Below, piece by piece: positions 22,959-35,500 of a stretch of DNA of 64,000 nt. Positions within the stretch are counted from its first letter, which is position 1; the number at the start of each line of letters is the position of its first letter. The stretch covers positions 2,108,001 through 2,172,000 of the forward strand of contig OY723266.1 of assembly GCA_963210315.1 (NCBI GenBank), in the 5' to 3' direction. The notes beneath the pieces were generated by a model. It ran no database searches. It had not been told where the DNA came from and was given only the letters and a program-made list of their open reading frames with translations. Origin of the DNA: Rhynchopus euleeides (taxonomy: Eukaryota; Euglenozoa; Diplonemea; Diplonemida; Diplonemidae). Made by a program: the position numbers and the translations under genes.

Positions 22959-24026
22959 AGGCGGGGGGGGGGGGGGTGGGTGCAACACGCCGGCGCCTTG
23001 GGAGAAGGGGGGTGGGGAGCTTTGCCCGACATGTTACTGCGTGTGGCACTGTGTGTGGGGAGGGAGGCTCGGGCGGGGCTTCGCTTTTCGCTAGCCGGTT
23101 CAGATAATGTGTTGCGTGTCTTCGGGGGGGTGAGGCCCCCCTGAGCTCTGTGTGTGTGCGTATGACTCTTCTCCTCACACAGTCTGCACACAGTGGGTGG
23201 TGTTGTGGTGCACCGGGGGCTGGTTTTGTGCCTCGGAGGGATAGCTATATATCTATAGGGTCCTCTTGAGAGTTGTGCAACAACGCAGGAAACTTGTGCC
23301 AGTGCAGATCCTTGCAGAACATCACCACGCTTCATGACAGGCGCGTGGGGTGTTCTCGCGATCGACGAACCCCCTTCGATTCAACGTGTCTAGATACTGC
23401 GGTCTTGCAAAGAGGCATTTACACCCGAGAGTGGCTGGGGTGGGGCCTGTGGCCTTTCCCAGTGGATGCACCTGCGCCCCCGCAGCACCAACGGCAGAAC
23501 CGCCCCAACCAGTCCCCCCCCTCCCCACCGCAACTGCATCCAAAGGGGCATGTGGAATCACCGAGGAAAACCCGTGTTGATACCCTCCTTTTTTGTGTTA
23601 ACCACCCCCACCCCCACACCCACCCAGGATACACCAAGCGGGAGGGAGGTGCGCTCCTCCAATACACCACACCTCCTGGGGGTTTGCGGATTTTTTTTTA
23701 CCCCGCGCTTTGCCGTGCTTTTTTTTTTCTTCTCCCCTTCACCCCCTTCCCTCCACCGCACGGCACCACACCCCAGCAACCTAACCACACACTTTTTTGA
23801 TAGAGACCCGCCTTTGAACCCTTCGCGGTTCTCTTGGCGACGAGCCACAGAGGGTGGGCAGTGCTGTGCTCCCTCTACCCCTACCCCCACCCCCTCTGCG
23901 TGCCCGGGGGAGGGGAGTGGGGCGGGAGTGAGTGAGGGGGGGGGGGGGGCGGGGCCAAGCCAACTACCCCCCCCTCCCTCCCCGTTTTCCCCCTCACCCT
24001 CACCCCCTCTCTCTCTCTCTTCCGCA
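22959..24026. other. Spacer between NIT1 and the ATG13-like gene
   Basis: About 1.07 kb of GT-rich then strongly CT-rich sequence. The last 300 bases before the ATG at 24027 are almost pure pyrimidine (CCCTCACC and CTCTCTCT runs), a probable 5' leader or promoter-proximal tract. No separate gene was recognised; the ATG13 frame stays open upstream only because the tract lacks stops. Confidence 0.5.
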
Positions 24027-25610
24027 ATGACTGCGACGGTGACACATTCTCGCAGGGTGTGGCAGCAGCTGGTCGACACCGTCACCCACACTGTGGTGGG
24101 AGATGGCGGTGGTGGGGGCTCCGTAGGCCGGGTCCCTGAGGCTTTTGAGGTGTTCCACCTGGATGTCGAAGGGGCGGGCGATGTGGCACGCGCCCTTGAC
24201 GCTGTGAAGGGCTCGATTGGCAATGGGCTATACATAGGCATATATAGCGGCAGCCCGGAGACACAGCGTGGCGAGTCCTACGTTCCCATCGGAAGCGTTC
24301 CGGGGGGACACCAGCAACGGCAGGGGGGGCAGAGCCAGCAGCACAGCCTCCTTGAGCTGTGGTGTATCAAGCGTGTCGAGAGTGACGTGCACACCCCTTC
24401 GAGGCAGTCGCAAAACAACACCCGCACCGAGCAGGTCGCCCTCCGATTGCTCCTCCGATCGATCTACATGGGGTGCCGGTTGCTCCCCTTGGGCCCATCC
24501 CGCTCCGCCAAGAAGAAGCTCGGGTATTTCCTCGCACCTATCGATGCCTACGACCCCAAGACAGGTGTCCTCCAACCCGGGCAGGCCGCAACTTCCATGG
24601 GAGACAGCTTCGAAGGGCATGCCCGGTTTGAAGGCCTGCAGGAGCAGCGGAAATGGAGGCCCGTCACCGTGGGGTCGCAGAACAGCCCCTACACCGTGTC
24701 TGTGAGTGTGACGCATTCGACGGGGGTGCCGGAGGTGGGGGAGCCGGCGCAGGAGCCGACGGCTAGCGTGTCGATCATCGGGGACTATGTGAATGTCGGG
24801 GAGGCGAGCGGGGTGCTGCACCCCCCGTTCTCCAGGCCGAAGCAGCAGCAGCAGGGCGGTGGCGGGGGGAACCTCACGGCCTCCAGCCGCACCCCCTCCG
24901 CGTCGATTCCCATCCAGCGGAGCTATAGCGGGGTGCGGTTCAGCAAGCCGATGGCGATATCCCGGGGCACTCCCCATGGGGCGCATGGGGCAGGCGCCAC
25001 CCAGCCCCAGTCGACGCCTCCGCCGTTCGCCCTGACGCCGACGCCGTCGAGCCTGCAGAGCGCGTCGTCCTTCAACAAGGTGTTCGGGAAGGGGACTGAT
25101 GGGTTCAGCGGGAGATGTAGCGTGTCGCCCCCAGATGGGTCGCAGCATTGGGTTCCCAAATTCGAGCAGGCATCCACAGGGAACTGGGCTCCGAAGAATG
25201 ACGACAGCATGCAGATGACGGCGACCGTTTCCCATGCCATCCCGCAGGGGTCGCTGACGCAGCAGGACATGGCCCCGTTTATGGCTTTTCTCGAGGAGGA
25301 CGACCTGGATGGGCCTGCTTCCGACCTGGGGAGCGAGGATGTGTCGCACGGAGGCATGTCCCTCGGGGCGACGGCGGGGGGGCGCGGTGCCCACGGCGAT
25401 GACGATGTGGCGAGGTTCAGGGAGAGGATGGAGTCGGTGAACCTGGTGTCGGGGTTTTCCACGCATGGCGGGACGGGCAGCTACGGGGACACCTATGGGC
25501 GTGGCTCGTTCAGCGCGTCGTGCACGGCACCCCCGCAGCGGACGGTTCGCGATTTCGTTCACCATATGGAGGAGATGCGTTCGGAGTACGTCGTGCAGCA
25601 GGCCTCCTAG
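24027..25610 (+). CDS. ATG13: ATG13-like autophagy protein (HORMA domain)
   Basis: The 527-residue product resembles Atg13, the HORMA-domain regulatory subunit that links the Atg1/ULK1 kinase to autophagosome formation sites. The match is in the order and wording of HORMA signatures: LLELWCIKRV (about residues 108-117, Atg13 'LERW' region), LRLLLRSIYMGCRLLPL (about 139-155, Atg13 'LLRSLYSYxRLLPA'), and WRPVTVG...TVSVSVTHS (about 210-231, Atg13 'F.PI.TP.G.L.VSV.YR'). The remaining 300 residues are Ser/Pro/Gly/Gln-rich and probably disordered, as in other Atg13 proteins, with an acidic patch EEDDLDG near residue 430. I used the ATG at 24027; in-frame sequence upstream is pyrimidine-tract low complexity. 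No intron is evident. The family call rests on motifs by eye; another HORMA protein is the main alternative. Confidence 0.6.
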   Translation: MTATVTHSRRVWQQLVDTVTHTVVGDGGGGGSVGRVPEAFEVFHLDVEGAGDVARALDAVKGSIGNGLYIGIYSGSPETQRGESYVPIGSVPGGHQQRQGGQSQQHSLLELWCIKRVESDVHTPSRQSQNNTRTEQVALRLLLRSIYMGCRLLPLGPSRSAKKKLGYFLAPIDAYDPKTGVLQPGQAATSMGDSFEGHARFEGLQEQRKWRPVTVGSQNSPYTVSVSVTHSTGVPEVGEPAQEPTASVSIIGDYVNVGEASGVLHPPFSRPKQQQQGGGGGNLTASSRTPSASIPIQRSYSGVRFSKPMAISRGTPHGAHGAGATQPQSTPPPFALTPTPSSLQSASSFNKVFGKGTDGFSGRCSVSPPDGSQHWVPKFEQASTGNWAPKNDDSMQMTATVSHAIPQGSLTQQDMAPFMAFLEEDDLDGPASDLGSEDVSHGGMSLGATAGGRGAHGDDDVARFRERMESVNLVSGFSTHGGTGSYGDTYGRGSFSASCTAPPQRTVRDFVHHMEEMRSEYVVQQAS

Positions 25611-26996
25611 TGGAGGGGCGTGTCTCGTTCTCGTGCAGCGGTCGTGTATCAAGAGGACCAACTTCTGTGCATTGTGTCATAAAACAACAAGAAGAAGACG
25701 GTGGGGGGTGGAGTGGGGTGGGGGGCTGCTGCAAAAAAAGTGTGAAACTCCGCAGTGTGTGGGGAGGGAGGGGGGGGGGGTGGAGAATAACGGCAAGAAC
25801 AGAAGCAAATACTCGGTTATGGGCTATTCACGCACACCACAAACACACACGGCACTTTCTCGTTTGGTGGAGGTCGCACCGGGCTCTGCTGTTGCATTCA
25901 CTGTGCATGCACACACACAAACCTTGTTATCGTAGTGCAGAGCATACTGAGAGTAGCTCCTCTTGGTGTGTTCTTCACTGGGCATCGTGCCATGCACACA
26001 CCGCACCCGCCCCTTGCTCAGGAAGGGTGTGTGTATGTCTTGCTTGCTTGCATCTTCCCGAGGCGCTGGGAGGTGGCGATGTTTTTTCCCGAAACTTCCT
26101 GAAACTGCAGAACGCCCTCCTCACGGAGACGGAGGGGGGCGAGCGGGATAGAGAGAGCGAGATGTGCCCCTCAGAGCGCTCAGAGAGAAGAGGCCCCCTC
26201 GTCAAACGCCCTCCTTCACATGAGGGCGTCGCACAGGCACAGTTGTGGAGGGGCAGGGGCCTCGCCGACCACACACACCCATCCATCCACCCGTCCCCCC
26301 CCACAAGAGTCTTTTATTTTTGGGAAAAATAGCTAGCTCGCACTAAAAAAAGACCAGTGGCAGCGGTTCGGTTTCCCGCACATCCAGGCACTCAGGAGGC
26401 ACCCTTTCGTGATGCGCAGTGGCTCATCACAGCACTACAGTCTACTCCAGCAAGAAGAGGTGAGGTGACGTTCCATTGTGGCTGCGTCAGTCCCTGCCTT
26501 GGTGTGTGGGGAAGGGGGATAGAGCGATGCAATTGCGTGTATATGGACCCGTGTTGTTTGGGCTCCCGATCCCAATGTGCCAATCGGGGAGGTGTCCTCA
26601 CGCCCCCACCCCAACCCCCCAAAACCCAACCCCCCTTTGTTTTGTCCAGAACTTATGGGAAGATTCGCCCGTAGTCTGCTTCGCGCCTTTGCGTGCCGCG
26701 GGCGCCTCGGTGTGCCTCGGCTTCGAGAAAGAGAAAATATAACCGCGGCGGTGCGGGGAGGAGGGCTGACACAGAACATGCAAACAGATCGAAAGAAGCA
26801 GAATAAAAAACTGTGTCTTCTATCACACACACACACACACCCTCCCTCTCTCTCTCTCTTGGACGCAATAGCGTAGCGTTGCGAAGAGAACTTGTTTTGT
26901 GCGTCACATATATCACACACTGCGTATGCAGGAGGTGCCGGGGAGCTACACGCGGAGACTGCAACCTCACGCAACAAACACATTACAAAACAAGTT
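25611..26996. other. Spacer without recognisable gene
   Basis: G-runs, CA-repeat patches (ACACACACACAC near 26828) and CT-repeat patches (26848-26862) are present. Open frames here lack any recognisable motif. Confidence 0.5.
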
Positions 26997-27023
26997 CTCT
27001 CTCTTTCTCTCTCTCTCTCTCTC
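26997..27023. repeat. CT microsatellite at the 3' end of the retrotransposon
   Basis: A 27-bp (CT)n tract with one TTT interruption directly borders the 3' end (left side) of the minus-strand retrotransposon remnant. A second CT tract in the same orientation borders its 5' side at 30377. Confidence 0.8.
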
Positions 27024-27081
27024 GTATGCTTATAGTGTGAATATCCCCGAAACGAAAATACTCGCACCCCAAGGGTGTCGT

Positions 27082-29400
27082 CTACTTAACTACGCGGGCC
27101 CGCGGCCCGGTAGACTCCCCTTGTTTGAGAGAGGAGCTGCTCTGGTGGGGTGAGGGAAGTGACACAGGAGGAGGAGAAGGCGCAGGCGCCACACGGTCTG
27201 TAGCGCCCGGTGACGCGCTACGTGAGGAGGGAGGATTAAGGTAGGCCCGGAAGCCTGTGGGCGCGTGCGGTGACCGCGCACGGGCGGAGGAGGAAGAGGC
27301 ACCAGAACGGGGCCTTTGGGGAAGGGCTGCGTCAACGGACACGCCGTCGGGAGGGGAGGTAGTAGGAGAAGGTGGGTCCGGATCAGCGGCGCCCACGTCA
27401 GCGTCAGCGTCAGCGGTGGGGATCACGTGGTCGACCCTAGGCCTTTGGGCAGGCAGTGCCGGGGTGGAACCGGTATGCGCCTCTAAGGCGGTGCGCTTCA
27501 GCTGCGCCACGGCGGGGATGGATGGCCTGACGCCGTCGGGTGAGAGCCTCCTACGAGGCTGCATCAGGCGGCGGTGGGGTGAGCCCGGGGAGCACACGGT
27601 ATGGGCCAGCCTCTTCAGGATAACTGGAGGGGTGGCGGGCTCGGGAGTAGCGGGACACGGGGTCGCTTCAGGGGAGGGCTGAGGCGCAGGCACACGGGGT
27701 GGCGTGGTGGAGGGAAGATCCCCCACGGTAGGCGCAGTCGCCTCTGGGAAGGGCGGGGTTGGCGGCACATGGGGCGGCGGGGTGGGGGCGTCTGCCTCCA
27801 CAGGCGTCGCAGGGGCGGGAGGGGCGTGGTGGCCCTTCTTGCAGCAAGCGGTGGGGCGTCTGTCATCCAGCTCAGGCAGAGAGGCGCAGACCCCGCAGGG
27901 GGGCAGGTCATGGTCGCGGCAGCCGTGGTGGCCACGCTTGCAGCACATGTTGGAGGAGCTGCAGGTGCCGCAGCGGAGCAGCCGGTGCGTGGTGCAGAAC
28001 TGCACGGGCAGTCCGTCATCCTGGCGGTGGTGGGCCCGGCAGCAGTCTTCCATTCGCAGGGTTCGGTTGTGCCCCGCCGCGTCGCAGTCATGGCACTTGG
28101 GCTTGGAGTGGGCCCTGCAGACGTTGCGAGCCAGCACCTCCGAACGGGGGGCATAGCGCTCAGCGCCGCACGGCGCCGACCTCGGGCTGACCGTGTCGAG
28201 GGGGTCACGGGTGGGGGCTACGGGAGTAGGGTCCCACTGTTCGCTTCGCGTGTCCCGGTCGGGCACCTCGGCATACGACGGGGTAAGGTCCAGGCCCCAC
28301 GACTTGCTCGAGGCCCAGTGGATCGCGCGGGGAATCTGCTCGATCAGGATACGGGTGGTGAGCCCGTGGCAGGCAAAGCGGGGGCGTGGTTCAAGACCGC
28401 CCCAGACTTCCTTCACCCCCACCGCGCGGAGGCAGTAGACACGCGAGACAAACGCGCCAGGCAGGGGCGTGCGGAGGTTAACTGCTTCACACTGGGAGAC
28501 AAGGTATTTCAACATCTGCCCCATCATGCGTCCACGCATGTTGAGTGGGGCGGGCTGGGTTCCTGCCGGGGCGCCAGTAGCGATCGGGCAGACGTCGAGC
28601 CCGGAGAAGACCTCGAAGTCGATGGCGAGCTCGCAGAAGGAGATGGACCCCTCCCTCGTCCAGGTGAGACGACCGAGCCAGGCCCGCAGGGCACGCATGA
28701 TGCACTCTCCGTGAGTCCAGCGGGGTGGGTTGTCCGGCAGTGAGGCCAGGTCGGACTGATGGGGCGCAGCGGGTCGCGCTAGCGCTGCGTCCCACGCGCA
28801 AACAGTTGGGGATACCCCGAGGCGCTCACGTTCCAGCACATCTCTGCGGGCGACTATCGTGCTCATTAGGTGGTGCAGGTCCTTCGCCCGCACCGTACCG
28901 GATAGGGGTTTCGGTATGATGCCCCAGTTGGCTAGGCAGGGCGGCCATGAGAGGCGCTCCTCACAGAGACCCGCGTACCGCTCCCGGGCACGGACGTCGT
29001 TGTGGGCAGGGCATTCCCAGAAGAGATGCGTGACGGTTTCGGGGGAGCCCGTATCGCAATTCCGGCAGAGGCGGTCGCTACCCGGCTCCGGCTGTGTTGC
29101 TGTGAGGGGTAGGGGCACCTCACCCGAGTCGTCGAGGACATCGAACTCGGACGGGGCTGAGCTCGACGAGTCGTCGTCATCATCGGTGTCACCGGCAGCG
29201 TCGCCGTCCGCGGGTGCTGTGGCGTGGTCGGCAGCGGTCACAGGAGGTGGAGTAGGAGCGGTCGAGCGCTCGGCCTCCGGCCCGTCAGGCGCGGAGTCCG
29301 TCGCAGCCCCACGCTTATTGCGTCCCCAGCGGTCTGCCAGGAAAACACGCCCCCAACAATAATGCAGCGCATCGCAGCGGCGAGCACAGGATCCCCACAT
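27082..29400 (-). pseudogene. Retrotransposon ORF, C-terminal part (zinc-binding and Cys/His-rich region)
   Basis: This 772-codon frame holds the 3' part of the retrotransposon polyprotein. After an acidic low-complexity stretch comes LCRNCDTGSPETVTHLFWEC, the C-x2-C...H-x4-C motif found C-terminal to non-LTR reverse transcriptases (zf-RVT type). Next is a region with SFCELAIDFEVFSG, which I take as the conserved C-terminal segment of protist non-LTR elements. Then follows an unusual cluster of Cys/His pairs (CHDCDAAGHN, CCRAHH, CGTCSSSNMCCKRGHHGC, CGVC, CCKKGHH), likely several zinc sites, and a Pro/Arg/Ser-rich tail. The first 20-30 codons are out of frame relative to the RT frame and are not native. 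The domain assignments are by motif only. Confidence 0.65.
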
Positions 29401-30356
29401 GATTGCCAGAAGTCGTTTGTCAGCACGGTGTCAACGCCGTCCTCCACACCGCCGAAGGAGGGTCTGGAGATAGCAAGCCTTCGCCAGATGTTGTGACGCA
29501 GCGCCTCGCGTAGCACATGGTTCCGTGCCGCCACTTCGAGTGAAAGCAGTGGTTCGGAACCTCCTGGAGCAGATATGAGGGAAACATCATCGCCGCAGGT
29601 GAGGGAGGCCGGCGGCAGTCCTTTTTTGAGCGCAAGCCCGATAGGCCCGAGGGGGACGTCGATGCGTGTTTTTTGTGCATACATGGCCCGAATGCGGTTG
29701 AATCGCGGGATCAATTCTGGTAGGCGGCGGCAGGAGTCTAGAAGTAGGAGCAGCATGCGATACGGCACTATGATTCCTGGGTGAAGGAGGTGTCCCTTCG
29801 AGGCAATGGAGAGGGCCGCTGCGGTGCTGCGGGAGGGATGGCGGTCACCGTATAGGCAGTTTGAGGCTCGGGTCTCTAGGTCGCGGAGGACCCGGTGGTC
29901 AATGGGCGCATACCAGCCACCGAAGATCGCTCGGGGCATGACTGCGCCAGCAATCAGGCCGTGTCGCTGCTCAAAGGTCGCAGGCGAGCTGCCCAGGCGG
30001 CGTAAGGGGGCATGCGCTTTACTCGCCCGTCCGTCGTCGCCGCGGTCTATGAACGCTGGTGACACACAGACGCGCACGCCTAGTGCAGGTGAGGCGGTTT
30101 TGGTGGGGAAGGTGGCCCCATTTACAGCGATGGTGCCGACATATCGAGGGCGTGCGCCAGAGGAGGGGTCCACGCGATGCACGCCCATGGCAATGGTCTT
30201 CTTTTCGTTTAGGCGCATTCCCGTTATTGCGCAGAACTCGCCCGTGATGTCCGCGCCACGTTGTGTCAGCGCCTCAGAGACACGCGAGATGATAGTGGCG
30301 TCATCCGCGTACGATATGCTGAGGGCCCCCCCGCTCTCTTCCTGGATCGCTTTCAC
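29238..30356 (-). pseudogene. Reverse transcriptase fragment (YADD palm to thumb)
   Basis: This frame starts at a non-ATG codon next to the CT tract and encodes about 370 residues of a non-LTR reverse transcriptase. ISYADDATII near the start is the catalytic palm motif with the metal-binding Asp pair. MRLNEKKT follows about 30 residues later (the conserved N-x-K-K-T step). LGVRV is the next RT block, and a helical thumb-like region follows. The protein reading is lost near 29300, where the downstream zinc-motif region moves to another frame (27082-29400), so a frameshift has killed the element. Fingers and N-terminal palm are absent. Confidence 0.8.
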
Positions 30357-30376
30357 CAGGACGGAGAGCAGCGCGA

Positions 30377-30402
<26 letters not shown>
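30377..30402. repeat. CT microsatellite at the 5' end of the retrotransposon
   Basis: A pure (CT)13 tract followed by a T-run. It marks the truncation or insertion point of the retrotransposon remnant. Confidence 0.85.
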
Positions 30403-32005
<1,603 letters not shown>

Positions 32006-32223
32006 AGAGAAGTGCGTATGCAGGATTGTTATAAGGATGGCCCCCCCCCCACACACCCAACACCCCTCGCCCCTCTGTCTCTCTTCGCCGCGAAAACATA
32101 GCACCTTTATTGGGAGGGGTGCTCGCTACCAACTCACAGCGCTCGTCGTCAGCTGATTGAGAGTGTGACATGAGGGTTCTATCCAACAAGGATAATTATC
32201 AAGGCGGCACTTTCAAAGTCCGC

Positions 32224-32390
32224 TACAGCTCGTCAGCCAGTGAAGGGGGGGGGGGTGTAGGGGGGGTCCTATGTGCGAGTTAAAAATGGGGGGGGGGGTC
32301 ATATGCCCGGGGGGGGGTGAGGGCCGTTGCTCGCCTTTCTCTCACCTCACTCAGTCACACCTGGCAGCGAGGGGACCCCCACTGTTATGT
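32224..32390. repeat. Dispersed repeat upstream of L1, shared with 46451-46640
   Basis: ACAGCTCGTCAGCCAGTGAAGG (32225 onward) and CACTCAGTCACACCTGG (32348 onward) recur in the same order at 46481 and 46603 downstream of L2, with further weak similarity between. An inverted fragment lies at about 1310-1380. It marks an older duplication of gene-flanking DNA. Confidence 0.55.
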
Positions 32391-32597
32391 GCGGCCATTT
32401 CCGACACCACACCACACCACCACCACCACCACCACCACCACCTCCCACACAGGGGGAGATTGCCGGGTGAGCGTGCTCCACCCCGGAGCCTGCTCACCCC
32501 ACCCCACAACCCCCCCCCCTCCCTCTCTCTCTATTCCTCCCACCCTCTCCTCCTCCCCTTCTTCTTCTTCTTCGTCGTCTCGGCAGTTGGATGCAGC

Positions 32598-35500
32598 ATG
32601 TCGCAGATGGGGGGTTTCCGCGGCGTTGACCCTGCTCTCCTTGAGCAGGACACGGAGATGACGGAGCTGATGCAGCTCCACAGGGATGCCTGGGCAGATG
32701 GGGGCGAGGGCTGCGCCCTGCCCCCCACCCCCGACACCACCCTCGGCGAGACCCGCGGCAACCCCAATGCCGTCCGGCACGCCTGCGTGCAGCAGCTGGA
32801 GGTTATGAGTCAAAGCACCACACGCCTTCTCCTCCTTGTGGCCCTCTGCACCACAGTGATCGTGCCCATTATCAACTCTCACTGGGATTCCTTCACCCTC
32901 AAAGGCTCGCCCCTGCGCATGCGATACGTCGACCTGCCGGTGTCGGGAAGCGCTCCCAACGCAACCCCTGCCGCGACTGTCCCCTGCCTTGTCTACACGG
33001 AGTGGTTTTCTCACGACAGGATCCCCCTGAGCTCCTTCGGGCTCCTCGCCCCCTTCGAGGTGTCGGGGGGGTTCAAAGAGGGGAACGCATTCCCCGGGGC
33101 GGGTGATTTCAAATTCGACCTCCAGGTGATGACGCGTGTCACGGTGGTCCGCACCCTTGCCTGTGAGGAGCGTGGGGATGGGTCGGCGGGTGGGGCACCC
33201 AATGCGACGGAGGAATGGTCCTCCGGAGGGGAAGGGGTGTGGGAGGATGAGTTTAACGTGGTTGCGATCCTGGCACCCCCGCCGAAGCTGGCGACTGTTT
33301 CATGCGACTCTCACACAGGAGGGAGCATGTTTGAGGCCAGCTCCGTCCTGCCTTCCTTTGAGTTCAGCAACGCCGATGCGTATGGCGTGCCAAAGGGGCG
33401 CGCCTCCCCGACGTCAACCTGCACTCTCGACCTCTGCACGATGTTCTTCGCCATGGCTGGGATGACCTTGCAGGGCAACACCGCCTTCGGGGCTAGCCCT
33501 GCCCCCAGGGCTCTGGTCGACATGCACCCTCTGCCCAAGGTGGTGTGGCACCCAGCGCAGGGCGGCTGCCCGCAGGGAGGTCAGGGGGAGGTGCCGACGT
33601 TCCGCGTGGATACCTTTCTCTACCCCACGCAGAACGCCACGGCGGATGACCTGCGGCATTTCCAGCAGATGGTGGCAAACCTATCGTCCGGGTTTGAGGT
33701 GGATGTCCTGCTGGCAAACCAGTCGTCGATCTACATCCACTCCTTCATCCGTGGGGTGGCGGTCTTCAGCCTGGTGATGGGTGCCATATTTTACAGGCGT
33801 GTGCTGAAGGAGTCCGCCGACCCTCTCCGCCCGGAGCACTCCCTCGGCATGGTGGGGTATTGGGCTGTCATCTTCCTGGCGAACCCCTTCTTCATCCTGG
33901 GTGCGATACCCGCGGAGGCGCTGGTGGGGTACCGCGTGCTGCGGTTTGTCGCGGAGGTGCTCCTGCTGAAGCCGCCTGTGCTGTTCACAGCGTTCTCCGA
34001 TGCGGCGGGGTATTGTGTCATCGTCGTGGCGTCGGCATCGTCGCTGCCGGCTGCGGCGGAGAGGCGCCGGATCCAGGCGTATTTCCTCGGCATCTTCCTG
34101 ACGGAGGTGGCGCTGGAGATTGCGCTCTGCATCTCCGTCGGGCGTGTCGACGCCATATCCGAGGTGAACGGCACCAACATGGTGGCACACGCCATCGCGG
34201 TGCTGCGGAGTCTCATGTGGATGCTGATATCGGTGCGTCTCGTCCTTGCGGTGTTCGGCTGTTTCGGGTCGTGCTGCGGCACGGTGAGGGAGCATCTGCA
34301 GTCGCTCCCGTATTACGCCTCGCGTGACAGGCAGCTCTCCGTTCGCCTGATCCAGCTGGCGACAGGGTTTATCGTGCTGCAGCTGGGGCTGTCGATGATA
34401 ATGGACATGACGACGATGCGGATGGATATGAACATGATGACCATCATGGCCATCACAGTGCACCTGCATGTCCTGACGTACTGCACCATGCCCGTGTTTC
34501 TGGAGTCTTCGCGTGGCCTGCCCCCATCGCCGTGCACCACGCGCTGGAAGGTGACGCGGTGGAAGGACGAGTGGTTCGAGTGGGTGCGCACGACGCGGGG
34601 TGCGCTGACCCTCTACCAGTTCCTCTCGGTGGAGGAGGAGGAGCGCTTCTGGGCTATCAACAGGCCTGTGAGCAGCGGGCAGGGGAACACGCAGTACAGC
34701 CTGCTGGGCGACAGCGTGCAGCCCGTGCTGGGCATGGCGTTGGATCTGGGGGATGCGCCTGTGCACTTCATGAACTACGAGAAGGGGCTGTGGGCGGTGC
34801 ATCTCTCTGCGGAGGCGTATAAGCTGGACTGCTTCGGGGCGCAGGTCAGTGCTGTGGCTGCGGCGCTGTGTGTTGCTGCCTGTGCTCGGGACCTGGAGGT
34901 GGGGCGGGTGCGTGGGGATTCGACTGACTCGCAGCTGTTGGCGTGCTTCACGCGGAAGGCCATGGAGCAGGTCCCGCTCACCATGGAGGCCGAGAGCCGG
35001 GACTTCACGCTGCTGCGCGTGCTGCAGAAGAACGGTCTGCAGGTGACGTTTGGACTGGCGCTGTCTGGGAAGTACCTCACGGTTGCGTTCCGCGGGTCCA
35101 GCAACATCGAGAACTGGAAGGCGGATTTCAACGTGTCGCGCGTGCCGTATCGGGAGATGACGGAGGTGGAGCGGGCGTCGGCGTGCTGCGAGCGGAGCGT
35201 GCCGTGCGTGCACCGCGGGTTCGCACAGCTGTGGGAGGGGATTGCGGCGGACGTGTCGGAGACCCTCGCAGACCTCGCGAAGCGTGTGGCGCAGGGCGGC
35301 GGGGCGGGGCAGCACCTCACGGTGATGGTGACGGGGCACAGCCTCGGGGCGGCGCTGGCCACGCTGTGCGGGTACACGCTGCGGCGCGAGGGGTGGGACG
35401 TGGAGGTGTGGGCCTTCGGATGCCCGATGCTGGGGAACAAGGCCTTCCAGGTGGAGTACGACGCGGCGGTGCGGAAGTGCTTCCGCATCGTCAACGAGAA

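Larger units (their letters stand above)
27024..30376 (-). mobile_element. 5'-truncated, frameshifted non-LTR retrotransposon in a CT microsatellite
   Basis: On the minus strand the element begins within the reverse transcriptase palm (a YADD active site about 16 codons into the remaining frame) directly at a (CT)n/(GA)n tract, so most of the RT and everything upstream is missing. It continues through the thumb/connection region, a frameshift between about 29400 and 29238, an RT-type zinc-binding motif, a conserved C-terminal region, and a Cys/His-rich tail. It ends about 60 bases after the stop at a second CT tract. 5' truncation and direct abutment to simple sequence are typical of target-primed reverse transcription. 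No poly(A) tail is visible. The same microsatellite type on both sides suggests insertion into a CT repeat. Confidence 0.75.
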
